DNA of 5,397 nt from Planctomycetales bacterium (GTDB taxonomy: Bacteria > Planctomycetota > Planctomycetia > Isosphaerales > Isosphaeraceae): the NCBI GenBank assembly GCA_027435495.1, contig DAHZZC010000961.1, forward strand, positions 1-5,397, in the 5' to 3' direction. The translations under genes were made by a program, and so were the position numbers. Below the pieces are notes generated by a model, which was not told the DNA's origin, did no database searches, and saw nothing but the letters and a program-made list of their open reading frames with translations. Of this stretch, positions 1 to 5,397 are shown piece after piece; positions within the stretch are counted from its first letter, which is position 1; each line of letters opens with the position of its first letter.

Positions 1-570
1 GGGCGTGATCGTGTAGGTCAGCCCGGCGCTCCCCAGGCCGAGGTTCGGCAGGGTCACGTCGAGATAGCCGCCGACGGCGACCGACAGAGGGTCCTGTGCG
101 ACGATCGGCGGAGCGGGTGGCGCCGGCGGGGTCGCCGGTGCCGCAATCGCGGTCGTGTTAGGGTTCGCGGTCACCGGAACCGGGGGAACCGCCACGATCG
201 GCCCCGCCACCGGCGCCGCGAAGTGCGTCGTCGGGCCGGTCAGGTGGTGGACGGCGGCTTAATGCGGGTGCGCGTCGAGGATCCGGGCCAGTTCCGCGGC
301 CCACCCATGCCGGACGGCGAACCCCTCGTGTCGGCGGAGCGCCCCCGCCAGGGCGCCGAGCCCGAGGTCGGCCGCCTTCCCGGGGTGCGCGGCCAGTTCC
401 CGCGCGAAGTTCGGAGCGTCGGTGCGAGCGCCGAGCAGCGAGGCGACCACCAGTGGGGTCGTCTCCTGGGGCCGATGCGCGTCGGCGTTCAGAAGCCATC
501 GGGCTTCGAGCGGCTCGACGTGCAGCTTCAACTCGGGACGCGTGCGGCGAGTGGCGCGGCGATGGCTCAT
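1..570 (-). pseudogene. LEPR-XLL-type surface/extracellular protein, 5' part, interrupted by an in-frame TAA; runs off the left edge
   Basis: The start is the ATG at 570-568, preceded by AAGGGA six bases upstream. The first 103 codons carry a basic N-terminus and then VEPLEARWLLNA at residues 18-29. This is the LEPR-XLL-type signature found at the N-terminus of many large planctomycete secreted or surface proteins. Residues 52-110 hold a loose repeat: APNFAREL, HPGKAADLG, HEGFAVRHG, HPH-stop-AAVHHL. A TAA at 261-259 is codon 104. Past it the same frame is open for 86 codons to the edge, with a Pro/Ala-rich linker (APATPPAPPAPPIVA) and the start of a likely beta-sandwich domain (DPLSVAVGGYLDVTLPNLG). 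No ATG lies in frame after the stop. I therefore read this as one gene with a nonsense change, a base error or readthrough. The function of such proteins is largely unknown; a role in the envelope is inferred from the family. Confidence 0.72.
259..261 (-). other. In-frame TAA interrupting the LEPR-XLL protein frame
   Basis: This codon falls in the fourth column of the HP-repeat. The other copies have F55, K65 and F84 at that place, so an aromatic or Lys residue is expected. TAT or TAC (Tyr) and AAA (Lys) are each one base from TAA. The frame before and after is the same, so this is a substitution-type interruption, not an indel. Confidence 0.7.
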
Positions 571-967
571 GGTGCTTCCCTTGCGGTCGACGGAACGATC
601 ATCCCGGGTGCGGACGGTGGAGGCGGGCCCCATCGGCCGGATCGAGCGGTGGGCCCGATCGCGGCCACGAGGGCCCCGCGCGAGGATCGAATCTCGCGAT
701 CGAGTACGAACGTTGCGAATGCGACGAGAAAAGGAAGAAGGCGAGCGGAAGTCGACCCATCATCCCCACGAGCCCGGGACGCGGCCCCATTCTCGGGACC
801 GCGACCCCATCCGCGTGGCGACTCGAATCCCACTCCCTCTACCTATCTATTCCGTAAAAAAGGCCGAGAACCCCTCAACAATTTTCCGTTTTCTCCCGTC
901 AGGTCCCGGGTAATCCGCCGCAAGTCTCGATCTCGGATCGCGTTAAAAATCTCGTACAGTCAAATGC
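571..967. other. Gap between sigma factor and LEPR-XLL gene; no gene supported
   Basis: No convincing coding frame is seen on either strand; the open frames here are compositional. The stretch 841-960 is noticeably AT-richer than its surroundings and probably holds the promoter of the minus-strand surface-protein gene. A weak candidate is TTGTTG at 881-876, followed 17 bases later by TTTACG at 858-853. On the minus strand just past the sigma stop, GTACGG and CTGTAC could pair ahead of a run of five T, a weak terminator-like arrangement. The presumed leader (570-850) has two short inverted repeats: CGCGAG/CTCGCG at 679-698, and two GGGCCC copies at 625-630 and 651-656. None is strong enough to name. 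Confidence 0.35.
577..582 (-). promoter_or_regulatory. Shine-Dalgarno AAGGGA for the LEPR-XLL gene
   Basis: AAGGGA lies six bases before the ATG at 570-568. It favours this start over the in-frame ATG at 633-631, and it places the VEPLEARWLL motif at residues 18-27, where the family usually carries it. Confidence 0.5.
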
Positions 968-1583
968 TCACTTCTGCCCTCCGTACCACTCCTCCAGCAG
1001 CGATCGGACCCGCCCCAGCTTCCGCTCCACGGTGGCGGTCGAGACACCGAGCACCCCGCCGATCCGCTCATTCGTATATCCCTTGATCCTCATGACCGCG
1101 AGCGCGCGAAGCGTCCGATCTCGCCGGCCGAGGAAGTCGAGGACCCTTCGGACCTCCTCCGAACGGCCCGCGATCTCGGGAGGCTCGGGCGCCCGGGGAT
1201 CGATCTGGTCGAAGCCCGCCGCTTCCAGCACGTCGAGCGAAAGTTTACCCCCCCCCCTCGCCACGCTTGCTTGCATGCTGACGGCGGTTCTCGTCGATGA
1301 TGACTTGCTTCAGGGTCCGGAGGAATCGGCGGTGGAGCGTGTCCGGGTCGATGGGGAGGGGGCCTTCCGAGAGGAGGCGGCGATGGAGATGGATCATCGC
1401 CTGCTGGATCGCGTCTTCCTCCGAGAAGATCGCCGGATCGATCCGGCGAGACGCGATCCATCGCTGGGCCCGTCGCGGGTGTTTGGTGAGCCGTTCGCGC
1501 GCGAGCCGGCCGAGGACGAGGCGCGGATCCGAGTCGCTCGGGTCCCGGAGGTTGTCTTCGTCGGGGGACGCGACGTTGATCAT
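968..1583 (-). pseudogene. ECF-type RNA polymerase sigma factor (planctomycete style), frameshifted at a 10-G run
   Basis: Two overlapping minus-strand frames make up one sigma factor. The first (1583-1245, 112 residues) carries the region 2 helices, with EEDAIQQAMIHLHRRL at residues 55-70 and LRTLKQVIIDENRRQ at 88-102. It then reaches KRGEGGG and stops at a TAA directly after the G run. The second frame (through 968) resumes with GGGKLSLDVLEAAGF and contains the region 4 helix-turn-helix, GYTNERIGGVLGVSTATVERKL. Removing one G (10 to 9) fuses them into 204 residues, a normal ECF length, with the KRG-Gn-K linker seen in planctomycete ECF factors. The role would be promoter recognition for core polymerase; the target genes are unknown and no anti-sigma gene is visible. 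The ATG at 1583 has no clear ribosome binding site. The state could be an inactive allele, slippage-corrected expression or a homopolymer base-call error. Confidence 0.78.
1248..1257 (-). repeat. 10-base poly-G tract (C on the plus strand) at the sigma factor frameshift
   Basis: The coding strand reads GA, ten G, then TAAACTT. With 10 G the frame ends at TAA. With 9 (or 12) G the frame continues as GGT AAA CTT into region 4. Runs of this length are prone to replication and transcription slippage and also to sequencing error. Confidence 0.9.
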
Positions 1584-1777
1584 CGTGGAGGCCGCTTCAA
1601 GCAGCGCATCGACCCGGCAGGCGCGGCCGTTCGAGGCACCTCGAATTTATCCGTCATGGACCAACCTAACAGGTCCGCAACCATGTCTCCACGGGGTCTC
1701 GCGGCAAATCGTTCGAGGAGGGAGGGTGGTCGAGATCCCCCGAGGATGTAGCATTTCAAAGCGGTCAGGAGCCGAAA

Positions 1778-1813
1778 GACCCCTTTCCGCATCCCCGACC
1801 CCTTTCCGCATCC
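1778..1813. repeat. Tandem 17-bp perfect direct repeat, 19-bp period
   Basis: GACCCCTTTCCGCATCC occurs at 1778-1794 and again at 1797-1813, separated by CC. It lies about 195-230 bases upstream of the sigma factor ATG and 65-100 bases past the kinase stop. On the coding (minus) strand each copy reads GGATGCGGAAAGGGGTC. A 19-bp period puts the copies nearly two helical turns apart, on almost the same face, as tandem regulator sites often are. It could equally be a small chance duplication. A poor -10-like TGCTACAT lies shortly downstream on the minus strand. Confidence 0.85.
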
Positions 1814-1817
1814 GATT

Positions 1818-1851
1818 CGGCCGTCGACGCCGGAGACCTGGGCGTCGGCCG
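1818..1851 (-). terminator. GC-rich hairpin downstream of the kinase gene, possible terminator
   Basis: The arms are CGGCC (1818-1822) with GGCCG (1847-1851), and GACGCC (1826-1831) with GGCGTC (1841-1846). There is a 3-base bulge (1823-1825) and a 9-base loop. It begins about 27 bases past the kinase stop on the minus strand. No T run follows, so it does not fit a classical intrinsic terminator. It may act as a 3'-end stabiliser or terminator, or be chance pairing in GC-rich DNA. Confidence 0.3.
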
Positions 1852-1877
1852 GGCGCGCTGGGGTCGCTCACGCGGGA

Positions 1878-2996
1878 TCACCGGGGGGGTAGGGGCTGGT
1901 CGGGGCGGTCGGCCTCGCCGTCGACCTCGGGCAGCCGGAGGATGAAGGTTGCGCCCCGGTCGCGGTTGTTCCGGGCGGCGAGGCCGCCCGACTGCTCCTG
2001 GAGGATCTGGGCGGCGAGATAAAGGCCGTAGCCGGTTCCCTCGCGTCGAGTTGTGAAGAACGGCTCGAAGATTCGGTTGAGGAACTCCTCCGGGATGCCG
2101 GGCCCGCTGTCAACGACCTCGATCGTTGCCCACGACCTCCCCTCCTCGTGGGTTCGGCCGATCCGGACCAGGATTTGTCCCTCGCCAGAGTCGCGGTGGA
2201 TGGCCTCTCGGGCGTTGCTCAGGAGGTTGAGCAGCACTTGCATCAGCCGGCCCGGGTCGCACCGGATCCGGGGAGGCGGCTCGATCGACTCGATTTCGAC
2301 CTGGGACGACCGATCGCCGGGCGGGAGCCCCTTGAGGAACAGGTCCACCGACTCGTGAACGATCGCCGAGGCGTCGATCACCTGGGGCTCGCCCGAGGTG
2401 TCGCGGACCGCTGCCATCAGGTGATCGAGCCGGATCTGGAGCAGCCGGGTGCTCCGGATGATCGATTCGATCCACTGCACCTGCTCGGCGGCGGCGGCCT
2501 CCATTCGGAGCAGTTCCGCATTCCCCCGGATTACCGAGAGCGGACCGCGGATCTCGTGGACGATCCCGGTCAGGAGCCGGCCGACCTGCGCAAGCTGCTG
2601 GTTGAGCATCGCGAGGCCCGACATCTGGCGGAATTCAATCAGCCGGCGAACCCGGCCGACGATCACCTCGCCGGGGGCATCCTTCACCACGTAATCATCG
2701 GCGCCGGCCTCAAGGCCAGCGACGACATCGGTGTCGTCGTGCCGGACGGTCAGGATCAGGACGGGGATGGTGGAGATCTCGCGGTCGGCCCGGATCTTCC
2801 GGCAGACCTCCAGGCCGCTCATCTCGGGTAGGTTGACATCAAGGATGATGATGTGCGGCCTGATCCGGCGGGCCTGTGCGATGGCGTCCTCGCCCTTGGC
2901 GACCTCGTGGATGGCGTACCCGGCCCGCCCGAGGATCGTCCGGAGCAGCACGCGGTCGGCCGCGCTATCATCGACGATCAGGATGCTACCGCTCAT
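1878..2996 (-). CDS. Response regulator-histidine kinase hybrid (REC-HisKA-HATPase_c), soluble
   Basis: This 372-residue protein has an N-terminal receiver domain (about 3-120) with acidic pair D9/D10, phospho-acceptor D53 in IIILDVNLPEMSG, T83 and K105. A dimerisation/phosphotransfer helix follows, with H147 in the H box HEIRGPL. The ATPase domain has an N box LLNLLSNAREAI (N257, N261), G1 DSGPGI (296-301), F box FEPFFTT (310-316) and G2 GTGYGL (320-325). All catalytic residues are present. There is no membrane segment, HAMP or PAS domain, so it should be cytoplasmic and take its input by phosphorylation of its own receiver from another kinase, or through a partner. The start is supported by GAGG five bases before the ATG. 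No cognate output response regulator lies in the window; the sigma factor downstream on the same strand is a possible functional partner, by inference only. The last 14 residues are a Pro-rich tail. Confidence 0.93.
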   Translation of the reverse strand: MSGSILIVDDSAADRVLLRTILGRAGYAIHEVAKGEDAIAQARRIRPHIIILDVNLPEMSGLEVCRKIRADREISTIPVLILTVRHDDTDVVAGLEAGADDYVVKDAPGEVIVGRVRRLIEFRQMSGLAMLNQQLAQVGRLLTGIVHEIRGPLSVIRGNAELLRMEAAAAEQVQWIESIIRSTRLLQIRLDHLMAAVRDTSGEPQVIDASAIVHESVDLFLKGLPPGDRSSQVEIESIEPPPRIRCDPGRLMQVLLNLLSNAREAIHRDSGEGQILVRIGRTHEEGRSWATIEVVDSGPGIPEEFLNRIFEPFFTTRREGTGYGLYLAAQILQEQSGGLAARNNRDRGATFILRLPEVDGEADRPDQPLPPR

Positions 2997-3001
2997 CAGA
3001 T

Positions 3002-3005
3002 CCTC
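3002..3005 (-). promoter_or_regulatory. Shine-Dalgarno GAGG for the hybrid kinase
   Basis: The minus strand reads TGAGGATCTG directly before the ATG at 2996-2994, giving GAGG with a five-base spacer. This supports the chosen start, which also places the receiver's first beta strand (SILIVDD) at residue 4. Confidence 0.55.
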
Positions 3006-3106
3006 AGTAAGGATTTAGGGATGAGGAGCCGGGTTCGGTCGAACAAAGCGTTCGGACGAGCGCCGGAGGAACGCGAGAGCGAGAAGACAGGCAAGGCTTC
3101 CAGATC

Positions 3107-3156
3107 TAACCCCTGACCCCGAATCCCCAGCCCCTTATTTTTCACCCCTAACCCCC
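3107..3156. repeat. Degenerate heptamer array of TAACCCC-like units
   Basis: Successive units read TAACCCC, TGACCCC, GAATCCCC, AGCCCC, then a TTATTTTTC interruption, then ACCCC and TAACCCCC. On the other strand this is a GGGGTTA/GGGGTCA type array. It sits in the gap between the divergent kinase and nadA, directly upstream of the nadA -10 box. It resembles the short tandem heptamer repeats known from intergenic DNA of cyanobacteria and some other bacteria. No function is evident; the G-rich strand could form a G-quadruplex. Confidence 0.5.
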
Positions 3157-3171
3157 ATCCCGGACCAAGGC

Positions 3172-3177
3172 TATAAT
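3172..3177 (+). promoter_or_regulatory. nadA promoter -10 box TATAAT
   Basis: This is a perfect consensus TATAAT, in a GC-rich genome, at the right distance upstream of nadA. No good -35 box is found 16-18 bases before it (the sequence there is TAACCC), and there is no TGn extension, so activation may need a factor or the heptamer region. The predicted transcription start is about 3183-3186. Confidence 0.6.
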
Positions 3178-3184
3178 ACGTCGG

Positions 3185-3202
3185 TGTCCCCAATTTGGGA
3201 CA
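3185..3202. promoter_or_regulatory. 18-bp near-palindrome over the nadA transcription start, possible operator
   Basis: TGTCCC-CAATTT-GGGACA has perfect six-base arms. The central AATT is also symmetric, so only one base pair of the full palindrome is mismatched. It starts 8 bases after the TATAAT box and would cover +1, a classical position for a repressor site. NAD synthesis genes are commonly controlled by NrtR, NiaR or NadQ type repressors; I cannot match this site to any of their motifs. An alternative is a short stem-loop at the 5' end of the mRNA. Confidence 0.5.
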
Positions 3203-3326
3203 GACCTTGATGGCCGCCCGTTCGCCGTCGCCCGGCGATCCGGCCGCGGCCCTCGTGCGGGCTCTCGTGTCGAGTCGGGGCCGGGTCCGCACCCATGCTG
3301 CCGACCCGCGTAGAGCCTCCACCCCG

Positions 3327-4448
3327 ATGAGTCAGACCGCAACGATCGAGCCCCAGGCGGGCACCCGTGCGATCCCCTTCGAAGACTATCGTGACCTCTC
3401 CGACGCCGAACTGGACGAACGGATCGAGGCCGTCCGCCGCGCGATGGGCGATTCGCTCCTGATTCTCGGCCATCACTACCAGCAGGATCAGGTCATCCGG
3501 CACGCGGATCTTCGCGGTGACAGCTACAAGCTCAGCCAGTTGGCCGCCGAGAGCGCCACGTGCCGCTCGATTGTCTTCTGCGGCGTGCATTTCATGGCCG
3601 AGACCGCCGATATCCTGGCGCGCGACGAGGTTGCGGTCTACCTGCCGGACCTCTCCGCCGGGTGCAGCATGGCCGACATGGCCGACCTCGACGCCGTCGA
3701 GGCCGCATGGTCGGACCTCGGCGAGATCATCGAGACGGGCGAGGTCACGCCGGTCACTTATATCAACTCGTCGGCCGATTTGAAGGCGTTCTGCGGCCGG
3801 CATGGCGGGATCGTTTGCACGAGTTCGAACGCCCGGGCGGTGCTGGAATGGTCGTTTGCCCGCCGACGCCGCGTCCTGTTCTTCCCTGACCAGCACCTCG
3901 GCCGGAACACCGCGAGAACGATGGGCATCCCGGTCGACGAGATGCCGGTCTGGGACCCGCGCCAGCCGCTCGGCGGCAACCCGCCCGAGACAATCCAGGC
4001 CGCGCGCGTGCTTCTCTGGCGCGGCCATTGCTCGGTCCACCAGATGTTCAGACCCGAGCACGTCGCGATGTTCCGCCAGCGGTTCCCCGACGGTCCGGTC
4101 CTCGTCCACCCCGAATGCATGATGAAGGTGGTCGATGCGGCCGATCTCGTCGGTTCGACCGAGTTCATCATCCAGACGATTGAGAAGGCTCCCGCGGGCT
4201 CGATCTGGGGCGTCGGGACCGAGTTGCACCTGGTCAACCGCCTGGCGCACGAACATCCCGAGCAGACGGTCCATTTTCTTTCGCCGATGGTCTGTATGTG
4301 TGCGACCATGTACCGAATCGACCTTCCGCACCTCGCGTGGTGCCTGGAGAACCTGGCACGGAACACGCCGGTGAACCGGATTCAGGTCGATCTGGAGACG
4401 GCCGCCTGGGCACGCACAGCTCTGGAGCGGATGCTCGAGGTGCGTTGA
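3327..4448 (+). CDS. nadA: Quinolinate synthase NadA (4Fe-4S)
   Basis: NadA condenses iminoaspartate with dihydroxyacetone phosphate to quinolinate in de novo NAD synthesis, in the cytoplasm. Diagnostic stretches are LILGHHYQQDQVI (45-57), GDSYKLSQLAAE (64-75), FCGVHFMAETADIL (84-97), FFPDQHLGRNTA (185-196), HPECMMKV (261-268), GVGTELHLVNRL (295-306) and the CATM segment (325-328). Cys113, Cys235 and Cys325 match the cluster-ligand spacing of B. subtilis NadA (Cys110, 230, 320), so this is the long type. From the ATG at 3327 it has 373 residues, the family length. An upstream in-frame ATG at 3210 would add 39 low-complexity residues, and neither start has a good ribosome binding site. nadB and nadC are not in the window. 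It is transcribed from the TATAAT box at 3172 and followed 52 bases later by glgB. Confidence 0.95.
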   Translation: MSQTATIEPQAGTRAIPFEDYRDLSDAELDERIEAVRRAMGDSLLILGHHYQQDQVIRHADLRGDSYKLSQLAAESATCRSIVFCGVHFMAETADILARDEVAVYLPDLSAGCSMADMADLDAVEAAWSDLGEIIETGEVTPVTYINSSADLKAFCGRHGGIVCTSSNARAVLEWSFARRRRVLFFPDQHLGRNTARTMGIPVDEMPVWDPRQPLGGNPPETIQAARVLLWRGHCSVHQMFRPEHVAMFRQRFPDGPVLVHPECMMKVVDAADLVGSTEFIIQTIEKAPAGSIWGVGTELHLVNRLAHEHPEQTVHFLSPMVCMCATMYRIDLPHLAWCLENLARNTPVNRIQVDLETAAWARTALERMLEVR

Positions 4449-4500
4449 GAGTGTCCAGGATTGATAGCTCACCCGAGGCCAGAACCGAGAGCCGAAAAAC

Positions 4501-5397
4501 ATGGCAGTGAAGACCGAGCCGGCCGCGATGACATCGACGCAGGACATCGACCTGATTGTCCAGGCGAACCACTGGGACCCGTTCTCGATCCTGGGGCCGC
4601 ACGCGGTTCCGGGCGGCAACGGTGCGGCGGGGGCGTGGGTGATCCGGGCGTTCCTTCCGGATGCAAGTTCGGCCTGGGTCGTCGACCCGGCTCGGGGCCA
4701 GTCGGGTCAGGCGATTGCGATGAAGCGAATCCATCCCGATGGATTCTTCGTCGCCGAACTGGCAGGGCGCTCGGAGTCACCCGGGTATCGGCTCCGGGTC
4801 GAGAACCAGGAGGGGCATTCGTGGGAGTTCGCCGATCCGTACGCCTTCGGGCCGGTCCTGACCGACTTCGATTTGCACCTGCTCGGTGAGGGGACCCACT
4901 ACCGGAATTACGAGCGGCTGGGCGCCCATCTGAGGGAGCACGAGGGCGTCCGCGGAGTTCATTTTGCGGTCTGGGCCCCGAATGCGCAACGGGTCAGCGT
5001 GGTGGGAAACTTTAACCACTGGGACGGCCGACGCCACCCCATGCGGAGTCGGGGATCGTCGGGGATCTGGGAAATCTTCATCCCCGAGCTGGTGCAGGGC
5101 GAGGTCTACAAATTCGAGATCAAGAGCCAGCACGACGGCTACCTGGTCGAGAAGTCGGACCCGTACGGATTTGCCGCCGAGCTCCGGCCGCAGACGGCGT
5201 CGATCGTCTGGGATATCAACCGCTTTGAGTGGCACGACGACGAATGGATGGCTCATCGAGCGGAGCGCCAGTCGCTCGATCGTCCGATGGCGATCTACGA
5301 GGTACATCTGGGGTCGTGGAAACGGAAGGTGGAGGACGACGGCGGCTTCCTTGGCTATCGCGAGCTGGCCGAGCAACTTGCCGCGCACCTGGAGCAT
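4501..5397 (+). CDS. glgB: 1,4-alpha-glucan branching enzyme GlgB, N-terminal 299 codons, continues past the right edge
   Basis: GlgB cuts alpha-1,4-glucan chains and rejoins them through alpha-1,6 links during glycogen synthesis. The frame opens after a TAG at 4465. The first ATG, 4501, was chosen; an in-frame ATG at 4528 (residue 10) is also possible, and both have weak ribosome binding sites. An N-terminal GlgB N1 module begins at NHWDPFSILGPH (23-34). A second carbohydrate-binding CBM48 module follows, with FAVWAPNAQRVSVVGNFNHWDG at about 155-176 (N161 begins NAQR). The sequence then reaches SDPYGF and the IYEVHLGSWKR motif (265-275), which opens the GH13 catalytic barrel. The catalytic Asp/Glu residues would lie beyond the window. 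Family proteins run to about 630-740 residues, so roughly 40 per cent is present. The 52-base gap after nadA shows no terminator, so the two are probably co-transcribed. Confidence 0.96.
   Translation, partial: MAVKTEPAAMTSTQDIDLIVQANHWDPFSILGPHAVPGGNGAAGAWVIRAFLPDASSAWVVDPARGQSGQAIAMKRIHPDGFFVAELAGRSESPGYRLRVENQEGHSWEFADPYAFGPVLTDFDLHLLGEGTHYRNYERLGAHLREHEGVRGVHFAVWAPNAQRVSVVGNFNHWDGRRHPMRSRGSSGIWEIFIPELVQGEVYKFEIKSQHDGYLVEKSDPYGFAAELRPQTASIVWDINRFEWHDDEWMAHRAERQSLDRPMAIYEVHLGSWKRKVEDDGGFLGYRELAEQLAAHLEH

Noticed and set aside
661..720. Possible tRNA-like segment with GGATCGAATC and short inverted repeats
   Set aside because: The T-arm-like GATCGAATC is not accompanied by an acceptor stem, anticodon arm or D arm at the right distances; only a six-base hairpin is present.
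223..1086. A 287-residue plus-strand open frame over the left gap and surface protein gene
   Set aside because: Low-complexity Arg/Gly/Pro-rich translation, no motif, no ribosome binding site, and opposite a better-supported minus-strand frame.
1..1583. Reassignment of TAA to a sense codon, since both interruptions are TAA while the intact genes end in TGA
   Set aside because: The sigma gene is broken by a frameshift whatever TAA means, so only one TAA needs explaining, and too few stop codons are visible to argue for a changed code.
1580..1792. A small minus-strand frame whose TGA overlaps the sigma factor ATG (ATGA)
   Set aside because: The overlap hints at translational coupling, and the sigma ATG lacks its own ribosome binding site. 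However, the peptide has no recognisable feature, crosses the intergenic region and has no well-spaced ribosome binding site. It is kept only as a possible upstream reading frame.
3040..3054. CGAAC-AAAGC-GTTCG inverted repeat upstream of the kinase gene
   Set aside because: Five-base arms in GC-rich DNA are common by chance, and there is no promoter box nearby to make it an operator.
2997..3106. Search for a promoter of the hybrid kinase on the minus strand
   Set aside because: No pair of -35/-10 boxes with acceptable spacing was found; TTGTTC and TAAATC are 23 bases apart, so I report none.
3171..4619. A 482-residue open frame on the minus strand opposite nadA and the start of glgB
   Set aside because: It is antisense to a clear nadA with all family motifs and reads as Arg/Asp/Ala/Gly-rich shadow sequence with no domain. 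Long antisense frames are expected at this GC content and codon bias.
4777..5397. A 206-residue minus-strand open frame at the right edge
   Set aside because: It lies opposite glgB codons with unmistakable CBM48 and GH13 motifs and is a shadow frame.

Overview
This is a high-GC chromosomal stretch, most likely from a planctomycete, probably of the Isosphaeraceae/Gemmataceae kind. Three things suggest this: a predicted surface protein beginning with the LEPR-XLL-type motif VEPLEARWLLNA, an ECF-type sigma factor of the planctomycete style (KRG-Gn-K linker, then GYTNERIGGVLGVSTATVERKL), and a cytoplasmic REC-HisKA-HATPase sensor protein. The lineage is inferred from these protein families; no rRNA marker is present.

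Left half (about 1-3000), all on the minus strand. In transcription order there is a receiver/histidine-kinase hybrid (2996-1878), an ECF sigma factor (1583-968) and the 5' part of a LEPR-XLL surface protein gene (570 to the left edge). The last two are broken as written. The sigma gene is split between regions 2 and 4 by a run of 10 G (coding strand), and one G fewer joins both halves into a 204-residue protein. The surface protein has an in-frame TAA at codon 104, after which the same frame stays open and plausibly protein-coding to the window edge. The gaps hold a 17-bp tandem direct repeat, a GC-rich hairpin and an AT-richer patch.

Right half (about 3000-5397), plus strand, divergent from the kinase. 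A perfect TATAAT -10 box is followed by an 18-bp near-palindrome over the predicted transcription start. Next come a complete quinolinate synthase gene (nadA, NAD biosynthesis, B. subtilis-type cysteine spacing) and, 52 bp later, the first 299 codons of a glycogen branching enzyme gene (glgB), which runs off the window. Between the divergent units lies a degenerate array of about 7-bp TAACCCC-like units.

How they may work together: kinase, sigma factor and surface protein are co-oriented and could form a signalling-to-cell-surface regulatory neighbourhood, but this is inference. nadA and glgB are metabolic genes, probably co-transcribed, with no obvious functional link. I see no CRISPR array, insertion sequence, tRNA or rRNA. 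I did not find a clearly novel multi-gene system; the two interrupted genes and the nadA palindrome are the most notable signals.
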